A stretch of 64,000 nucleotides of DNA, taken from assembly GCA_023630585.1 (NCBI GenBank), contig CM042540.1, positions 13,808,574 to 13,872,573 on the forward strand. Reading direction: 5' to 3'. Positions 35,035 to 48,502 of the stretch are shown in pieces (position 1 is the stretch's first letter; each line of letters starts with the position of its first letter). A program made the position numbers and the translations under genes. The notes under the pieces are model-generated. The model was not told the origin of the DNA. It ran no database searches and saw only the letters and a program-made list of their open reading frames with translations. The stretch comes from Cranoglanis bouderius (Eukaryota > Chordata > Actinopteri > Siluriformes > Cranoglanididae).

Positions 35035-36841
35035 ATTTTTTGGGCTTTTTTTTTGTAAATGGTAAAAAGACCAGCTCCTGTGTTGAATTCACTGCTGTGC
35101 CTCATCAGAACTCTTCTCTCAGTGCCATTCCCCTGTCCACGTCTCCTCCTCCTGGCCATCTGTTCTCAGCTGCCAATCTTCAGCTGTCCTGCTGTCATGA
35201 ACCTTCTTTCTGCAGAGGTAGTGACAGAAAGGACACCATTCTCTCCAAACTTAGACATAATCATTCTTACCAGCATTGGATTTCAGCCATCCGTGTTATT
35301 CATGTTTACAGGACATTGCACTTTGAGACATCAGATGTCAAACACATATCTTTGGTGTATGTTTTATGGGGGTTAAATTGAAGATAATGGGAGAAATTAG
35401 AGCTCACGTGATGCTTATGACTGACAGCTTTGTCCAGTTTTGTCAACTGGATTTGATGAGTCGTTCCTCATCTTGCAGCAATTGTGAATAGACCTTGCTC
35501 GCTCATAGACTCTTGCAGCTGCTTGTGCGCATGCTGTTGTGAACGCGTCCAGGTGTTCTATTGTGAGCAGATGACAGGCACAGCCCTGAACTGACTGAAG
35601 CAGCAACTCTGAAATAAATCCCGGGGAACAAAGCCTGAGAGAACTGGGGCCTTGCATTATGCAGTGAGGTAAACGTGCTTCTTTGTCAAATGACATGCTC
35701 TTGTACTGCTGACAATGACTGAGACAGCGTGGTCATGCGGTTTACATCAAAGAGACCATTCAAGGTCTCAAGCTTTCAAAGCCCATAATGTTATGATTTC
35801 ATTTCCATTTTAATTCTCCATACGCTAATAGAGACACCACACACTCACAGCGTATCGCAGCGGCACTTCCGTAACATCTTGCATCCTTGCAATACCGCTA
35901 GGGTTGTGGTTCAAACTACTGTAAGTCTGTAACCTCAAGTAATGTTTTCCCATTTAATGACATGGAAAACATGCATTTTTAAAGTTTCCACTTTCTCAAG
36001 AGCTTACACTTTGTTTGGGTTTTGGATTATGCATGATTAAATGCATTATTTATAGATGTGTAAAATTTTAATCAGGGAAATACGACTGTATGAGGTACAT
36101 GCAATTACAGGCTTTGCTCTCATCAAAGTGAAATAAAATTATTTAAATAAGTAATGAAGAGACAAGTTTGTGGTGTAATGCTGCCCAAAAAAAGCAGAAG
36201 AAAGAGAGAAAAAAAACATTCTCAAATTGTACAAATTGCGTTCCTGGTTGTTTAGAAGGGAAAGTTAAAAAAAAAAAAAAAAAAAAGGCGCAATGTCTGT
36301 CTTCTACTTTCATCATCTCTTTCAAAAAAGTGATTACTGTTTGCGTGGGAAGAGTTTGTTTACTCAAATACGTTAGTATGTATGTGAGGGTCCCCTGCCT
36401 TTCCCGCAGATCTTTAAGGCTAAGAAATCACCTTGTGCTTGTTCCGGGAAAGTTACTGACTCAGCAATTAAAGATAGGCTGCCTGTTTTCAAAGTCAACA
36501 CCACTGTTTGTTTTATTCTTCTTATCTTGAAAGTTTTACAAGAGTACCAGAAGTAGTAGAAGAAACAGGGCAAAGGTGTTTATAAATTGAAAATAGCATC
36601 TTTCTCCAATATCTGACTAATAGCTGCACCATCTGCATAGACACAGTGAATATTTTGTGAAATCTGGCCCAATGCCAATAACAGGATTTTTTTTTTTTTC
36701 TCAGCACCCAAACACTCAAGCCAGATGTGGTGATAACAAATCATTCTGGGACATCACACCTTTTCTGTAGCATGAGAGTTTCAGCATGTCCTCTCTGGAC
36801 TTAACAGAACATGCAGCTCGTAAGAGTTGTCCCGTTTAGGG
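35033..36841. other. Intergenic DNA, no confident gene
   Basis: The 35,060-35,760 part is less AT-rich and holds overlapping small ORFs on both strands, including 93 codons at 35,415-35,696 minus. None shows a domain. A poly-A run lies at 36,267-36,286. Confidence 0.4.
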
Positions 36842-36862
36842 ACACACACACTCACACACACA

Positions 36863-36936
<74 letters not shown>

Positions 36937-37029
36937 ACACCACCACCACCAAGACTTCACATCTACTGGAGGACTGCCAGGGAACGGACTTGACTTTATA
37001 TTCACACACACACACACACACACACACAC
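36842..37029. repeat. Paired (CA)n microsatellites
   Basis: A tract of about 94 bp (36,842-36,935, two CTCA interruptions near its start) is followed by a 67-bp spacer with CCACCACCACC and a second CA tract at 37,003-37,029. Confidence 0.95.
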
Positions 37030-37214
37030 CCATACATAACTTCTCTGATGTTCTGACATGCCTGTGCCATGACCTATCACCGCCTGCCTTTTGATCAGTC
37101 AGCAGCTGGCACTTGTTATATAAGATGGAACGTTATATTTTCTCACAGTTGCTCTGTGATACAAATTAGATTTTAGCACAGCATGACACCTTTAAATTGT
37201 TTGTGCTATGTCTG

Positions 37215-37254
37215 GTATAAACCCCCAAATGTGCTAACCATTAAGCCACCATGC
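37215..37254 (-). repeat. SINE head fragment
   Basis: On the minus strand it reads GGGGCATGGTGGCTTAATGG then TTAGCACATTTG, the tRNA-like 5' end of the common SINE. Only about 40 bp remains. Confidence 0.6.
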
Positions 37255-37475
37255 CCCCTGAATATTGTTGTGATTTCATTAATTTAAAAGTTCTATAAAG
37301 TATACTTCAAGTTTATCCACATTTACCACAATTGTACTAATAGATACTTGGAGAGAAGTGCACAAAGCATGCAGTAGAGAAGTGACACTGTCTGTATCTA
37401 TGTCTGTTTAGTGCTACAAATATCCAACCAGATACTAAGGATGCTGTAAATGCAACAATTATATCTTTCTTTGTT

Positions 37476-37785
37476 AGGTAGGCTCCTGGGCTCAGGATAC
37501 TGTGTGTGTGGAGTTTTATATATTCTTTAGATGTGGGAGTTTTCTCCAGGTTCTCCTCCTCCATTTCCTCCTCCAAAAATGTACAAGTAGTTGGATTTGC
37601 TATGCTAAATTTCCCCTATGTAGGAATGGGTGTGTGAATGAGTGCAAATGGTTCCCTGCAATGGACTGGCATCCAATCCAGGGTGAATTTTCCCGCCTTG
37701 TCCCAGTGTTACTCAGATTGGCTCCGCATCCATTGCAGCCCTGGTTAGGCGGATAAATCGGTTAGTGAAGATGAATGAATGATGG
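37476..37785 (+). repeat. SINE, 5'-truncated
   Basis: It runs from GTAGGCTCCTGGGCTCAGGA through TGTGTGTGTGGAGTTTTATA, CAATGGACTGGCATCCAATC and GGCTCCGCATCCATTGCAGC to the AGATGAATGAATGA tail. Confidence 0.75.
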
Positions 37786-40269
37786 ATGTTTTTAATATGT
37801 TTATTATTAGTCAAAGATAATTTGGAGTGTCTGCCATGCAAGACCCTCTAAATGAGCTGTTACTATAGAAATGATAACATACTAGAATGAGCACATTAAT
37901 ATAAACCTGTGATTTGCCCTGCAGTCAGCACTAGTGTCCAAGCTGCTGTTATCAAAAATTAATTAGACTCTTTCTGACAAATCGAACTCGAAAATTCAAC
38001 AGTGCTGCAGTAAAAAGAGCGCTTAGAGTTTTAGCGTTTAAAGTATACTATATTTGTGTAAGGATAAACTATCACAGTGTCACTTCTTACCACTGAGCCT
38101 ATGCTGATGAGATTCAGTAAAACTTTAATGTGTAATTAAGTCTAGACTGATTGGTTGGACAATGCACATAATAAAAGAAACAATTGTCAATCCAGCCTTT
38201 AATCCCTCTTATGCTTATTTGACTCGCATAATGAAAATGACTAATTTATATCTGAAACATGTTCACACATCTCACCCAGTACCATTACATTGTCACTGTC
38301 ACTCCATGCTATATAATGACCTGGCAATCATGTCTAATCAGTGTCAGATGTGAGAGTTGTTGATGTTGAATTATATATAATAGTACATTATTGCCACACT
38401 CCGAACACCCACCTCAAGGCCACCAGAGCGGCAAATTACTTAGTAAGTCATTAAAAAAAAGCAATGTTTTCAGCTAGTGGCTTATTTTGAATAGTTCCTG
38501 TGTAGATATTGTTCCCCATGTAGATAATGCAAGGTCAAACAGAAAGGATGATGCTGTTCTTTCTGGAATCCATTAGCTTTCAGGTCTGTATCATTTTAGA
38601 GTTGACAAAGGACATAAAAATGCATCCAAAATAAAACCGATGACATACAACTCAGAGAGTATGTATTAAAACTCCTAATAGGTATAAGCCATTTATTTAT
38701 ATGACTTTTTATTTAGTCATGTTTGGGAAAATTACAAAATGGAATTTCAGCCATAATGGCTTATTTCCATCTCAAATATGCAAATTTTGTTATATTAAAT
38801 GAAACCACATACTATTGTTCTCATAGACTTGTGATGTGTAGGCCAACAAGCATTTATTTTATCCTCCCAGGTTGCCATTGGGTGTTGGGCTTAAGACCTT
38901 TCAACCAAGTATAACTCACTCTAAGCCCTGACATTTCAGCGATAGCTCAGGCAAACCCTCTGCTCCCTGATCCCTCTGCTCCCTGAAATACCATACACAT
39001 TGGGCTACTGTGTCTGCTGGTTGATTGATACTTGCAGATAAAATGTCAGAGGGTAATTTCTGACAGCATTGCTTTCTTCAAGCCTAAAAGTATTGGCTCG
39101 TAGATCAAAAGACCGTCTCTCTTTTCGCACCTGAAGAATTTATAAGACCATTAGAGAGGTTTGCAGGTTTGTTTCAGAAAATTCAACAATGACTTTGGGC
39201 AGATGATAGGAAAGTATCAAATTTAAGGTGAGGGAGGCCATACAAATTAGTTTCTCAACAATCTGCAGGATTTGCAAAGGCAACAAAGTTAGGATTTAGA
39301 CTTTGCCTAATTTTAATTTGAAAAGTTGAAGCTGACTTGGCTTTTTCCCCCAAGTGGCTTTCAGTTCGCATTCAACAGCTTATTCAATTTGTAACACAAG
39401 CTGAAAACTAGCACTCTGATTAGTTTAATGGCCTCGGTTAACCTGAGATATTTTTATCACCTCAAACAATGAGATAGATAAACCCCAATCTGATTGTATC
39501 TGAAGTATCAAAGCATGTCCCATTTTCCTGTGGCATTATCCAATTGAGAATGAATGGAATGTGAACCTCATCAGCAGCTGTAATCTTATATAGAGTCAAT
39601 GTATTCCAGGATGGCTGCCATGCTACAGCATCAGCATCAGCTGGTATCTCTTAATCAGTTCAAAATTAAATCTATAAAATTGATTTTATTTTCTGTGATT
39701 GCTCATGTCGACAATAATTATAACCCCTGCCACAAAGCAGCATGCAGCAAACCTACTGACTCAAAGGCGCCTCCTCAGATATAACACACTCGCTGCTTGT
39801 CGTGCATTACAAAGCCCAGGAGTCTTCAGGGAGTGGATTGGCTCGTCACCATCTGTGCTATGATTTCTAAAAACAAGTTTGTGCAGTGAGCTACTGGGGA
39901 AAAGAATGACAGGCCATCACCTTATCTGGAAAATACACCATGCATAAACAATGTGATGTGTATGTCAAAAAAGAAACTTGGTTCAGGTCTGTGTACGGAC
40001 ATTTTGGAGACTAGGGGCATAAGGAATAAAGAGAATAATCCCAACCCCTCCTACACCACATGTACACCATTGATAATCCTGTCCATTATATTGCTTAGTT
40101 TCAAAGTTACAGTATTCCTTGAATAAAGCAGAGTTTTAACATGCTTCTTCTCAATGCAGTCAGTATTCAGTATTCATTTACTAAAACGGGTGAGGGGTAT
40201 TTGTATGTCAATTTTAAATAGAATGAAATGCGCAGGATTTTATTATCTGTCAATCTTTTATGTTGTCAA
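37786..40269. promoter_or_regulatory. Unique intergenic DNA, candidate conserved block at 39.0-39.6 kb
   Basis: No repeat or gene was found. The interval 39,000-39,590 reads like conserved non-coding DNA: balanced composition, no low-complexity runs, and GATA- and homeodomain-type cores (TTTATCACCTC, GAGATAGATAAACC, TTAGTTTAATGG). Inference only. Confidence 0.3.
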
Positions 40270-40560
40270 GCCTCCACATTTAGTGGAAAAGGTCTAGTCC
40301 ATCACATGCCTGCTGCCAGACTGGCATTGCACCTGACCCCAACCTTTCATCATACAGATGGTGAACTCGCCATTTTGGTCTATATCTGACCAGATTTTGT
40401 GGGTGGCCTGGTCACCAGGCACTCTGCAGACACTACCCTGAAACCTGGCTGCAGGAGTAGGTTGTAGTAACCCCTTATTTGAGCGGGGTACACTTAGTCA
40501 TCTTTGTCCCTCGGCACATTGTATCTTATAGTTGGATTGGGAATATTTTGAGATCCCTAG
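40270..40560. repeat. Possible retroelement fragment
   Basis: A GC-richer island in AT-rich DNA with phrases I associate with a fish repeat (CTAGTCCATCAC, CTGACCCCAACC, GGCCTGGTCACCAGGCACTC). GCCTGGTCACCAGGC is a perfect 15-bp inverted repeat. The family could not be named. Confidence 0.3.
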
Positions 40561-42780
40561 TGAGGGATATAAAGAAGTCTGGACTGACCTTCTCAGCCTG
40601 TTGCCACCATGACCCCCATCAGGAGAAGTGGAAAGAAAATAAATGCAGAATAAATAAATGGAAATATGTGCATATGTGCCATTATGAATTTGCTCTGACC
40701 ACATCACTGTTGCCTGTTGAGAGTCATTAGCGTCCGGTCAGCTGCTAGAAAATTGACAGAAGGAAATGATGCTTCTTCAAGGCCTCTGCCATCTAAAGCC
40801 TTTTTCTCGAGTAAGTGATGAAAAAGGAAGTAAACTTGCCAGTTCTTTGGAAGAACATCAACTGATCCATGCCATGCACCTGCTAGTTCACAAGCTGCCT
40901 TTTAATCAGAAACATGTCTTGCATTGACCATGATAATATGGTTGATTATGATTTGTTGGTGGAGGACTCATCCATCTGATTGCATGATGCTGTGTTGCGT
41001 CGTCGATGAGCCGATGTGTGTGAAAGACAGGCTAAGTGAGCAAGTGTGTATTTAGAAATATTAACATGTGTTGGTGTGTAACCAATCCAGGCATATTAGA
41101 TCAGTGGTTAAAGTGCTTCTTTATGTACAGTGTTTAGTAAATTTGAACTGAACCCTGATGTGCATTTCCTCTTGGAGTAGCTTAGATAGATGAAGTAGCG
41201 TGTTTCGTGAGTGAACTAGTGTGGTTTCATTGTAGTGAAAAAGTGATTTTGACCATGAATCAGCCCAACTGCCGGAAGTAAACCACACATGCTGTGTATT
41301 TTGGGTTGCAGGAAGCATTTTTGTAGATGACAGCTGTGAGGCACAAACTGAGCCAACGGACAGAGCTGTAATGGTCTATCCAGTAATTTATTGAGCAGTG
41401 GCTCTGTGTTCTCCATGCTCGGGTGAGTTTTGTGATCTCTTCGTGCACTTGGTTTATTCACTGCAAACACTGGCATCTTAGCAAGTGAAAATATCTTGAA
41501 TATAGTCACATCTGAAAAATAAAACTAAGAAAATTATTATTATATTTTTATAAAGATTATTAAATGTATTTCAAGACATTTTTACTGATTTTGAGCTTTA
41601 AATTTTCTTATTCTATTGTCAGGAAATTTTGTTCCTTTCTAGGAATAAATGCTTAAAATGAACAATGTTGCCAATAGAACAAGACTTTTTCAAGCTTAAA
41701 ATTATTATTATTATTTTTTTTTTAAAGAAAAAGTATAGAAATAGGTTTAATAATCTTATATTTGGTTTACGAAATATTCAATACTCGATTAATATGACTA
41801 TATTCAAGATATTTTCACCTTTTGACTAAGATGTCATTTTTTTTGCAGTGTTGTTTTCAATTGCTGCATTTCTGACCAAAGAGTTAAACAGTTTTACGAG
41901 TATGTTTTCAGCTCTATCCGCCCATCAATCAACATGTTTTTCCTTTTGGTTTGTTGAATTATGTGCAAAGTGAAAGGAATCCAAACCAAATAGCAAACAC
42001 TGCATTACATTGGTGTGGCATATGGATCTGTTAATGCTGGATATTGTAGCACATTTGCTTCTCCGCTTACTTCCAGGAACAGGAATACATAGAAACCATT
42101 TCACTCATTACAAACCTAGACTAGCAATTTGAAAAGACATGTTTTGAAATGCCTGCTTCCTTAACTTTGAGATATTTGAGAAATACAGTACAACTATAGC
42201 TGCATGCTGTGGAAATAAAACTACATAATTGGCCATTAAGTATTCCACACATACCACCCAGCTACACACTTATCTATTAAATGTTTACTATTTACTATGC
42301 ACATGCACATCCAGTGTGATGAGGAGTTGTGCATCTTCCAAAGTTTGGTCCTTTATGCTGAGGTACAGTATGTTTGCATATTATATTTCGGCAGTGTTCT
42401 TATTTGCTTCTTATTCAGCAGTACTTTTAGCTTTCAAGGCTCAGCTGTAACCCTGAAAACTAAACTAAATGATGAACCTGTTGGGCACTTAATTTAACCT
42501 AACACTCTAGCTATTTTTGAGGCAGAGCTGATCCAATCATACTTAGCTAAAGCGGATTTCAGACAATGGCGCAGTCGGAATAGAAATCCCTACTCCCAGC
42601 GTGCATCATTGGTCTCTGAGCAACCCAGAGGTCATATAAAATACAATTATTACACATATTGGCCAAAATGGCAGCCTCGTAGAGTCGGAAGGTGAAAAGG
42701 GTAGAGGACAAAAAAGGTCTGTCTGTGCATGTGCCTGATTGGGTTTATGGGTTGCAGATATGCTCAAAAAAGGCAATAGT
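40561..42780. other. Intergenic DNA, no gene seen
   Basis: Small ORFs only, none with domains. Confidence 0.4.
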
Positions 42781-42811
42781 GAGACAGAGAGAGAGAGAGG
42801 AAAGTGGCAGG

Positions 42812-42866
<55 letters not shown>
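42781..42866. repeat. (GA)n microsatellite, two tracts
   Basis: Tracts at 42,785-42,799 and 42,815-42,866 separated by a 15-bp non-repeat spacer. Confidence 0.95.
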
Positions 42867-42869
<3 letters not shown>

Positions 42870-44428
42870 GCTCACTGTCACTGTGTTTCAGGTTTTGTCT
42901 TCCAAGTGCATTTTAATGCATCCACTTCTGAGCATTTTCAACAAACCCCTTAATTACTATCTGTAGCAGAGCAAGATCACCGCCATGCTTTCACCGCAAG
43001 ACAGGTCATAGCAGGAAGAAGCAGGGCCCTCTTAATTAGTTGGTTTCGTCAGCCTATAAATAGTCAGGTGTGTCAATGCTAAACAGAAAGCTTCCAGGAG
43101 CTCCATTCTGAGCTTCTCTTTAAGTGCAATTATTCAGAATGAGGCACTGAAATTTAAAGGGAAAACGGTTGTCAGGTTGAGCTACATCACCAAGATGACC
43201 TCATTTCTCCTCTTTTGAAACCTCTTGATTACTCAGAGTATGGATTCGTATGTAAATGCATATTATATACGTGCAGATAATAATTTCAGGAAATATAAAC
43301 CAACTTTGGCCTGATGGTTTTGCTAATAGCATGTAAGTGGCAAATACGCAGAGGTGCTTATACCAGCAGACAGGATAGCTACTAGTGCATAATGATTAAT
43401 TACATTTTTTAAAGGAAAAAAAGAAAATGTAAAGTTTTAGCTGCTAATGCTTCACACTAGTCAGAGAGATGTTGGTTGGGTTAGAAACAATACTGAGCTT
43501 GTAAGTATAATTTACATTGAACCATTGCACTAAAACTAAAACTCTAGAGAACTGATAAGAAAAAATAAGGCTCCATATTCTGGATTTGTGATAGTTGATT
43601 AGGTGATGAATGATTAATGAAGTGTGTGTTACCCAAAACACTCATTTGATTTTGACTGATAAAGCTAAATTGGATTTTTTTTTTTCAAGCATTTGTTATT
43701 ACTAATTGAGAACGTCATTAAATGAGTGAATGCCACTTGAGTTAATGTTGTTTAATGACTGTAATGTAATGTGAGTTTCATGCTTTTATTGGCCTGCAAC
43801 TTTTTTCCACCCTCTTCTAATTCCCTGATGTTATTTACTAACTGTTTTAAGTAGCCTGACCTACTCTACTATGCCATCAGATCAGGAGGCCCGATACAGT
43901 GTTTCTCTTTACAGTACCCAGATTAAAAGCAACAAGAACAATTGAAAAGTAAAAATGTGAGTGCAGACACAAAGTGAATGCAGTATTATGTTTTTTTTTT
44001 TCTTCATAGAGGAAATTTTTTTTTTTTTCTCTACCCATGCTGACACTCATAATAGCCACATGCTATTAACACTATTTTTCAGCCTTGAATGCGAGTTAAA
44101 GCCATTCCCTAGAAACCAGTTTTGCCAACTCATCATAGGGTCAAGTGCTAACAGTACCGTTTTGCTGCTGCAGCTTAGCAGGCTGAAATGTGTAATTGTA
44201 TTTTGTGAAAATCTTGCTGTACAAGTGTTGTCTGGCACCTGCTGCCACCTTACAATGACTCTGAGACTACACATTAATCGCAGGCTTTACTTCTGAAAAC
44301 GTGATGTCTTCAGAGTAGAAACAGGCATCGTACAGATGCAGCTAGCTTCCCAACCGCTGATTAGCTGAGCATTTTGACTGTGGATGTTCCACAAAGCATA
44401 AGTGTGGCTCATTTTGGATCTGGCAATC
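42867..44428. other. Intergenic DNA, no gene seen
   Basis: Small T-rich ORFs only. Confidence 0.4.
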
Positions 44429-45180
44429 GCCATTTTTCCATCCACATATTTTTATGCGAAGTTTGGGATTAAAAAATAATAGTTTTGGGAATAAAAAAAG
44501 AGAGAGACTTGATGGAAACACCGGATGTGAATAAAATGTCCAAAATGTGCTTAAAAATCGTATGCACTCAATTGAGGCAAATCTTTTTTTTTTATCCGAT
44601 AACAAGACGCGCATAAATTACGATGAGATCACATTTACCAAATAAATTCCTCGATTCGCATCAAAAAAGTCATGTGACTTTGCCTCAGCAAATCATGTGA
44701 ATGGATTATTGCCCGATGTTACTGGATATTCAGCATGTTGCCAATTTATACAGCGCAATGGCAATGCCATTCTGTCGGTTGTGCAGCATCTCAAATGTTG
44801 TTTTTGTCATTCTGAAATGCCTGAGCCAATGTCTGTCATCGAAATGATTTGGTAGAACTACCTCCCAGAACTGTCTCATACGATTCCGTTCCCAAATATC
44901 AGGTACTGTATCCACCTCCAATCACAAGATAACATGAGTCTTGTGATAGCGTTTGGTCTGCGCACTCTGAAGTGCAAGTCATTTATTATATTGGGAAAAA
45001 GAGCTACAGTGGCTTCCCCAGTTGCAACAGCGTCCATTTGTATTGATACTTTGTGCCAGTTTCCCTGGAAGTGCAACTCTTGAACACATGGGATGGAAAC
45101 TGTGGTTTATTCGCAAATCTTTTATCCAATATTCCACTTTTTCGCATAAGTTAAATTTGCAACTTGGATGGAAACATGGC
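44429..45180 (-). mobile_element. PIF/Harbinger-type element, internally deleted
   Basis: The left end is GCCATTTTTCCATCCA and, after a gap, TATGCGA. The right end, read on the minus strand from 45,180, is GCCATGTTTCCATCCA with TATGCGA further in. Inside is a fragment of a HARBI1-like transposase. The total of about 750 bp is much shorter than an autonomous Harbinger. Confidence 0.7.
44730..44921 (-). pseudogene. Harbinger (HARBI1-like) transposase fragment
   Basis: On the minus strand the piece reads RMRQFWEVVLPNHFDDRHWL, then RHFRMTKTTFEMLHN. This is the (W)..NFRMS+.TF..L motif that opens the Harbinger nuclease region. It then jumps directly to IAIALYKLATC, a motif normally some 20-30 residues further on, so an internal deletion is likely. 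No DDE residues are present. Function is lost; Harbinger also needs a separate Myb-like protein, which is not seen. Confidence 0.7.
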
Positions 45181-45801
45181 TATTGAGTCTTAGGAGCTCA
45201 AGGAGTTCTCTAAAGAGCCTAAAGTCATGTTGTTCTTACTGTTGTTCTTGTTGTTGGAGTTGTTGTAGAATGTCAGCACATTCAAATAATGATCTATTAG
45301 CTATTCATACCAGAATTGTGTGCTGAAAGGAAAGCCCACAATATTCTGGTTCCCAGGTAGAGCTGTAACCATTTTTAAAACAGCAGAAATATTAAAATTA
45401 TGACATTTTTACTGTTAAACCTCTAACATTCATAGAATACCTCATTGCCATACATTGTGTCTTGCCTTTTTGTGGTGCCTGTAAAATCTTCTCCAGTACG
45501 ACACGCAAATGTTTATTTTTCACTGTAGATAACTCTGTAAATCCAATTAAAAGCTTTAAACCAAATGATTATTCTACATGAAAGCATCCAAGGTTTGGGG
45601 ACACTGTGACATTCAGTGAAGTCTATCTTTGCAAACATGAATTAGCCTGACAGCACTACTTCCTTCATTGAGCGCCTGAAGAGGAAATATCCTGGTGAGA
45701 TTGCCTTAGTCAAACTTAGCTGTAAGTAAAAAAATACTATTCATATGCAAGGTAGTCACCTTAATGAAGGTATTAGTAAAAATATTCTTTGCTAATACAG
45801 T

Positions 45802-45803
<2 letters not shown>
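45181..45803. other. Intergenic DNA, no gene seen
   Basis: Unique AT-rich sequence. Confidence 0.4.

Positions 45804-45852
<49 letters not shown>
45804..45852. repeat. (CA)n microsatellite
   Basis: About 24 uninterrupted CA units. Confidence 0.95.
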
Positions 45853-45854
<2 letters not shown>

Positions 45855-45867
45855 CAAATTAAACAAA

Positions 45868-46110
45868 AAGGTCTTTTTCCAGTCTTCAATTGTCCAGAAT
45901 TAGTGAACCTGTGTCTGGGCTGTTGTAGCCCATCCACCTCAAGGTTTGATGTGTTGTGTGTTCTGAGATGCTTATCTGAGTCACCATAGCCTTTCTGTCT
46001 GCTCAAACCAGTCTGGACATTCTCCTCTGCATTTCCACCTGCAGAACTGCTGCTTGCTGGATGATTATTTTTGTTTGTTTGTGTTTTGCACCATTCTTTG
46101 TGAACTCTAT
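45868..46110 (-). mobile_element. Tc1-like fragment, same family as 50.3 kb
   Basis: Read on the minus strand it contains CATCAAACCTTGAGGTGGAT then GGGCTACAACAGC, and upstream CTGGTTTGAGCAGACAGAAA with GGCTATGGTGACTCAGATAA. The 50.3 kb element carries GAGCTGACAGGAAGGCTATG and CATCAAAGCTTGAGGCAGAT in the same order. Both termini are missing. Confidence 0.7.
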
Positions 46111-47395
46111 TTGGCAGAATAGTATTTTGCAGAATGACAGAATCATTGTAACCTCGATCCTATATAATGTCAAAATATCAGTGGGTACAAGAAAAAAAAT
46201 AGAAAACAAAATATGTTCGCTTAAATGAGTTTGGTGTAATTCTACCATGATAGCTAAATCCTTTGGAGTTGCACTTTACCTCCATGAAATCCAGGAACAT
46301 CACCTTTCTTCTCACCAGTTAATGGCTTCTATTAGGACCTCTACCCCTCCTCTTTTTCACTCCCATCTGTCCTTGCAAAGCCAACTGGCTCTTCTACTCT
46401 TGAAATTGAGGTCTGGAATGAATCTTATCACCTCTCATTAGCCTCATTCCCATTCTGCTCAGCTCTTTTCATTACTCAACGTTAACCTTCTCACATCACC
46501 CAAAAATGCTGTCGACTCTTACAAGGGAATTATGGGTAGGCAGTCGTATTTCACCAATGTCGATCCCTGACATCTCATTCCATTCCCAACAGCAGCCAGT
46601 TATCTGATGACATGTCCATGGTGTTTTAGCACCGTGAGTGAATTGAGTGTATGTGGATACACGCTGGACGTTTGTGTTTTCCATTATCCCGGCTTTGTAA
46701 AACGCTTTTAAAGTACCAGATCAATCAAGTGGGTGCTATTATGAGGTTATTTTAATGAGAAAAATGGCACTAAAAGTTCAGATGGAATTGGCTCCCTCTG
46801 AAACATCGGCCTCTTGGATTAAGCAATTATTGGACGTTTAGTACAAGAGCAGCAGGTTTTTTGAGTATTTAGAAAAAGTGGAAGGAACTGGGTTGTATTT
46901 TTATGGTTTTTCCTATGAGTCAGCCAGACATGCTGTTATAATACATCTAATAGAAACTGCTTTAAGGTCAAGTGACAAAATGACGAGTAAATCTCTAGTT
47001 TGTGCTTTGTTACATTCTCTAACATCATGTGTAGGAACGGACTCCACCTCAGAGCCTGCTAATCTACTCAAGTATTCTAGAAGAGAGGCCTCTTTCCTCC
47101 AAACTCACTACGGGCCTCTGTGCAAAGTGAACAGGACTATGTAATCACAAAACATACTCACAGGTATTGCTACACAGCCGAAAACCCTCTCACAATCATT
47201 CTTATAATGAATGCTCGATTCACCACAGAAAACATGCCTCAGTGCATTCACCTTGTCTGTACCAGGTGTACATCCCAGGCCTACAGAAAAATGCCTTTGA
47301 TTATGTGCATGTGATGGGATTCGCAGGCAGTGCTCTGAATGTGCTCAGACTGAAGATGAGCACTCAGCTCAGGCAAAAGCAAAATGGAACACTCT

Positions 47396-47397
<2 letters not shown>
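46111..47397. other. Unique intergenic DNA
   Basis: Segment 46,680-46,870 is balanced in composition with homeodomain-type cores (TTTTAATGAG, AAGCAATTATTGG) and no repeat match; possibly conserved. No gene. Confidence 0.35.

Positions 47398-47457
<60 letters not shown>
47398..47457. repeat. (TG)n microsatellite
   Basis: About 30 uninterrupted TG units. Confidence 0.95.
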
Positions 47458-47458
<1 letters not shown>

Positions 47459-48334
47459 TGGCAAATGAAGCCTACTTACTTAGAATACTAGAACAATACG
47501 TTCTGGCACATGGACTCAGCTTGAACCATAAAATCATGAATATGTTCAGGGTCTAGAATTTGATGACAGAAATTTAAAGACTTGCTTGACTGCTTTTTGG
47601 AGGTTAATGCCTGATATGAGTTTTTCTGAAGTGCCTGCCTCCTCCGAAATTTTAATGCTGTGAAACGGAACAGCAAACAGCCCTTTATGTTCACTAAACC
47701 GTCTTTGAAATGGGTTGGCTTAAGTTAACACCGTTGAATGCGTCATTCGAAATATTGCAATTGTCATGAGAAAATCTTTCATATCAGTGTTTTTCTCTTT
47801 TTTTTCATTCATTCTCCCCTTGTCTGCAGGGAACTGATGGCTGTTATATTCTAATAAACAAACAGGAAGCTCTTTTTTATTTCAAGCAAAAAAGCTTATA
47901 GTAGTCAATCCCATCAGGAGCAACAGCGTCTGTTTGAAAAGCTGTTGCTCTGTAAAATGTTTTCTGTGTGAATAAACATAACGTTTATAATGAGTCAGGC
48001 ACCAAGATACATTTGTTTGTGTGATCACACAAATCTTCCTGAGGCAACTAAAAGAACATGCAAACTGTGAAATATGAAGAACATGGTTTAACAACATTAA
48101 CTTATCCTAATGGTATGGCTACAACAAGAGATAAAGAATAAGTCTATGTGCATGGTGTTATTTGTTAACATGTATACGGTATATGAGCGAGATGTTAACG
48201 AATTTAGAACAGATGCTTCCCCGGAGACTCTCCCCTGTTTCCCTGGGGCATTTCCGCAGCTCTTACATCATGAGCATCATATGCATGAAACATTTGTCAG
48301 TTACCATTTGTCAGATAGCTACTGGGTGGTTGAT
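47458..48334. other. Intergenic DNA, no gene seen
   Basis: Unique sequence without recognisable exon. Confidence 0.4.
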
Positions 48335-48337
48335 CCT

Positions 48338-48376
<39 letters not shown>

Positions 48377-48381
48377 TTTTT
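48335..48381. repeat. (TTTA)n microsatellite
   Basis: About eleven TTTA units. Confidence 0.95.
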
Positions 48382-48502
48382 TATTTAGCACATTTACAAG
48401 ACCCAAGGTCACACCACAAATTAATATCAACTAAACATCACTTATGATTGGATATATGTATTATTTGTGCATGTTCTTCTCATTTCCACATGGAATTCCA
48501 CA

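Noticed and set aside
34923..35381. 152-codon plus-strand ORF
   Set aside because: The first third is translated GT/GTTT repeats and the rest shows no domain.
35415..35696. 93-codon minus-strand ORF in a GC-richer patch
   Set aside because: No domain or splice context recognised; left as intergenic.
36781..37080. Cysteine/valine- and histidine/threonine-rich ORFs
   Set aside because: Translated CA/TG repeats on the two strands.
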